Source: Erysipelotrichia bacterium (GTDB taxonomy: Bacteria > Bacillota_I > Bacilli_A > RFN20 > CAG-826). Taken from it: a stretch of 6,608 nucleotides of DNA. A program made the translations under genes and the position numbers. The notes beneath the pieces are model-generated. The model did not search any database, had not been told where the DNA came from, and worked only from the letters and a program-made list of their open reading frames with translations. Below are positions 5,615 through 6,608 of this stretch, one piece after another. Each line of letters opens with the position of its first letter. Position 1 is the first letter of the stretch. The stretch lies in assembly GCA_012511695.1 (NCBI GenBank), contig JAAZFO010000001.1, forward strand, positions 1 to 6,608. Direction: 5' to 3'.

Positions 5615-6583
5615 ATGCCTATGACTGCCCATGTTCCAGTCTTAGTTAAAGAAGTCATTGAGGGTTTAAATATTAAACCTGATGGCGTCTATGTCGACTT
5701 AACTGTCGGCCGTGGTGGTCATAGCGAAGCCATTCTATCGCGCCTTACAACCGGACGACTCATCGCCGTTGATCAGGACTTAGAAGCAATTGAAACTTCT
5801 AACCAAAGATTAGCCAAAATTTCTAAAAACTTCGTTATCAAACACACAAATTTCTCCAATTTTGAAGAAATTCTAAAAGAAGAAAATGTGGACGAAGTCG
5901 ATGGCATCTTAATGGACTTAGGAGTCTCATCTCCACAGTTCGATGAAGGCCATCGTGGCTTCTCTTATCGCTTAGATGCACAACTCGACATGCGGATGGA
6001 TCAAAGACAACCACTAACCGCTAGTCACATCGTCAACGAATATTCTTTGCAACAATTAACAAAAATTTTCAAAGACTATGGCGAAGAGAGATTTGCCTAC
6101 TCTATCGCTAAAAATATTATCAAAAGTCGCACCCAAGCTCCGATTGAAACGACCCTCCAATTAGTGGACATCATCAAAAAGAGCAAACCGATGAAACAAC
6201 TTAAAAAAGTGGGTCATCCCGCTAAACAAGTTTTCCAGGCACTCCGTATCGCCGTCAATGACGAACTCAACGTCTTACAACACACACTATCCCTTGCTTT
6301 AAAATATTTAAAGCCAGATGGCCGATTAGGCGTTATCACCTTCCATAGTGGGGAAGATCGCATCGTTAAAACGATCTTCAGAAATGCCTCAATAGTCGAA
6401 GGCGACCGATTAGACGGACCACACATTAAAATTGAAAAACCATACTATCTCATTAATCGAAGACCGATTACACCAACAAAAAGCGAATTAAAAATTAATC
6501 ACCGGGCAGCTAGTGCCAAACTGCGAATCATTGCCAGAAAGAAAGGGGAACACAATCATGGTCATGAAAGACAAATTAACTAA
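5615..6583 (+). CDS. rsmH: 16S rRNA (cytosine(1402)-N(4))-methyltransferase RsmH
   Basis: RsmH (MraW) uses S-adenosylmethionine to make N4-methylcytosine at position 1402 of 16S rRNA in the ribosomal P site. At 322 residues its length is typical. Visible motifs are the SAM-binding loop VDLTVGRGGHSEAIL (27-41), AVDQD (51-55), the signature ILMDLGVSSPQFD (98-110) with GHRGFSYRLDAQLDMRMD (112-129), HPAKQVFQALRIAVNDEL (201-218), RLGVITFHSGEDRIVK (237-252) and the C-terminal NHRAASAKLR (295-304). The near-universal HSLEDR is HSGEDR here. The ATG directly follows the mraZ TAG (TAGATG). A second ATG at 5621 gives MTAHVPVL, also a plausible family start, and neither has a strong Shine-Dalgarno sequence. 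Translational coupling to mraZ is therefore likely. The next gene starts inside its 3' end. Confidence 0.96.
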   Translation: MPMTAHVPVLVKEVIEGLNIKPDGVYVDLTVGRGGHSEAILSRLTTGRLIAVDQDLEAIETSNQRLAKISKNFVIKHTNFSNFEEILKEENVDEVDGILMDLGVSSPQFDEGHRGFSYRLDAQLDMRMDQRQPLTASHIVNEYSLQQLTKIFKDYGEERFAYSIAKNIIKSRTQAPIETTLQLVDIIKKSKPMKQLKKVGHPAKQVFQALRIAVNDELNVLQHTLSLALKYLKPDGRLGVITFHSGEDRIVKTIFRNASIVEGDRLDGPHIKIEKPYYLINRRPITPTKSELKINHRAASAKLRIIARKKGEHNHGHERQIN

Positions 6584-6608
6584 AAACCATCATCATCGCT
6601 TATATTAC
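6558..6608 (+). CDS. Start of the gene after rsmH, probably ftsL-like (truncated by window end)
   Basis: An ATG at 6558 opens a reading frame that overlaps the last 26 bases of rsmH in another frame and stays open for 17 codons to the window edge (MVMKDKLTKNHHHRLYY). A good Shine-Dalgarno sequence, AAAGGGG at about 6542-6548, precedes it by nine bases. A second ATG at 6564 is an alternative start. In Bacillota the gene after rsmH is normally ftsL, a small single-pass division protein with a charged cytoplasmic N-terminus. The visible basic, hydrophilic start fits this, but no membrane segment is visible yet, so the identity rests on position alone. Confidence 0.6.
   Translation, partial: MVMKDKLTKNHHHRLYY

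Noticed and set aside
1..6608. Mobile element, CRISPR array, tRNA or defence system
   Set aside because: No transposase-like frame, spaced repeat array, tRNA cloverleaf or phage-type gene is visible. Genes are continuous housekeeping families with uniform codon use.

Overview
This window looks like an ordinary, compact stretch of core chromosome from an AT-rich member of the Bacillota (class Bacilli), probably a mollicute-related lineage. The reasons are protein-level resemblance to Bacillus and mollicute homologues, the gene order (an rRNA methylase of the YsgA type just before pheS-pheT; mraZ-rsmH opening the division cluster), AAAGTGG-type MraZ boxes, and heavy use of TTA leucine codons. 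UGA behaves as a true stop, ending the first gene and pheT, and Trp is encoded by UGG. Mycoplasma/Spiroplasma lineages that read UGA as Trp are therefore unlikely. An Acholeplasma-, Izemoplasma-, Haloplasma- or RF39-like relative, or another low-GC Bacilli lineage, fits better. The genus cannot be fixed from the sequence.

Every complete or partial gene is on the + strand. Region 1 (1-984) holds the C-terminal end of a YgjP/DUF45-type zinc metallopeptidase, coupled by an ATGA overlap to a SpoU/TrmH-family 2'-O-ribose RNA methyltransferase. Region 2 (985-5109) starts with an extended -10 promoter and a very short leader without a T-box. It then carries pheS and pheT, the two subunits of phenylalanyl-tRNA synthetase, then a yceD/DUF177 gene coupled to pheT by a second ATGA overlap. 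It ends at a clear intrinsic terminator.

Region 3 (5110-6608) is the beginning of the dcw (division and cell wall) cluster. A sigma-A-like promoter is followed by three direct MraZ boxes at an exact 10-bp period, then mraZ, then rsmH directly abutting it. The first 17 codons of an ftsL-position gene overlap the end of rsmH and run off the window.

The theme is translation (rRNA methylation, tRNA-Phe charging, an rRNA-biogenesis factor) followed by division control. No mobile element, CRISPR array, RNA gene or phage gene was found, and no gene-free stretch exceeds 300 bases (the longest are 985-1088 and 5050-5188). I saw no previously undescribed system. The points most worth checking are the MraZ operator that fills the mraZ leader and ribosome-binding region, the pheST-yceD arrangement without rpmF, the lack of a T-box before pheS, and a few substitutions in otherwise invariant motifs.
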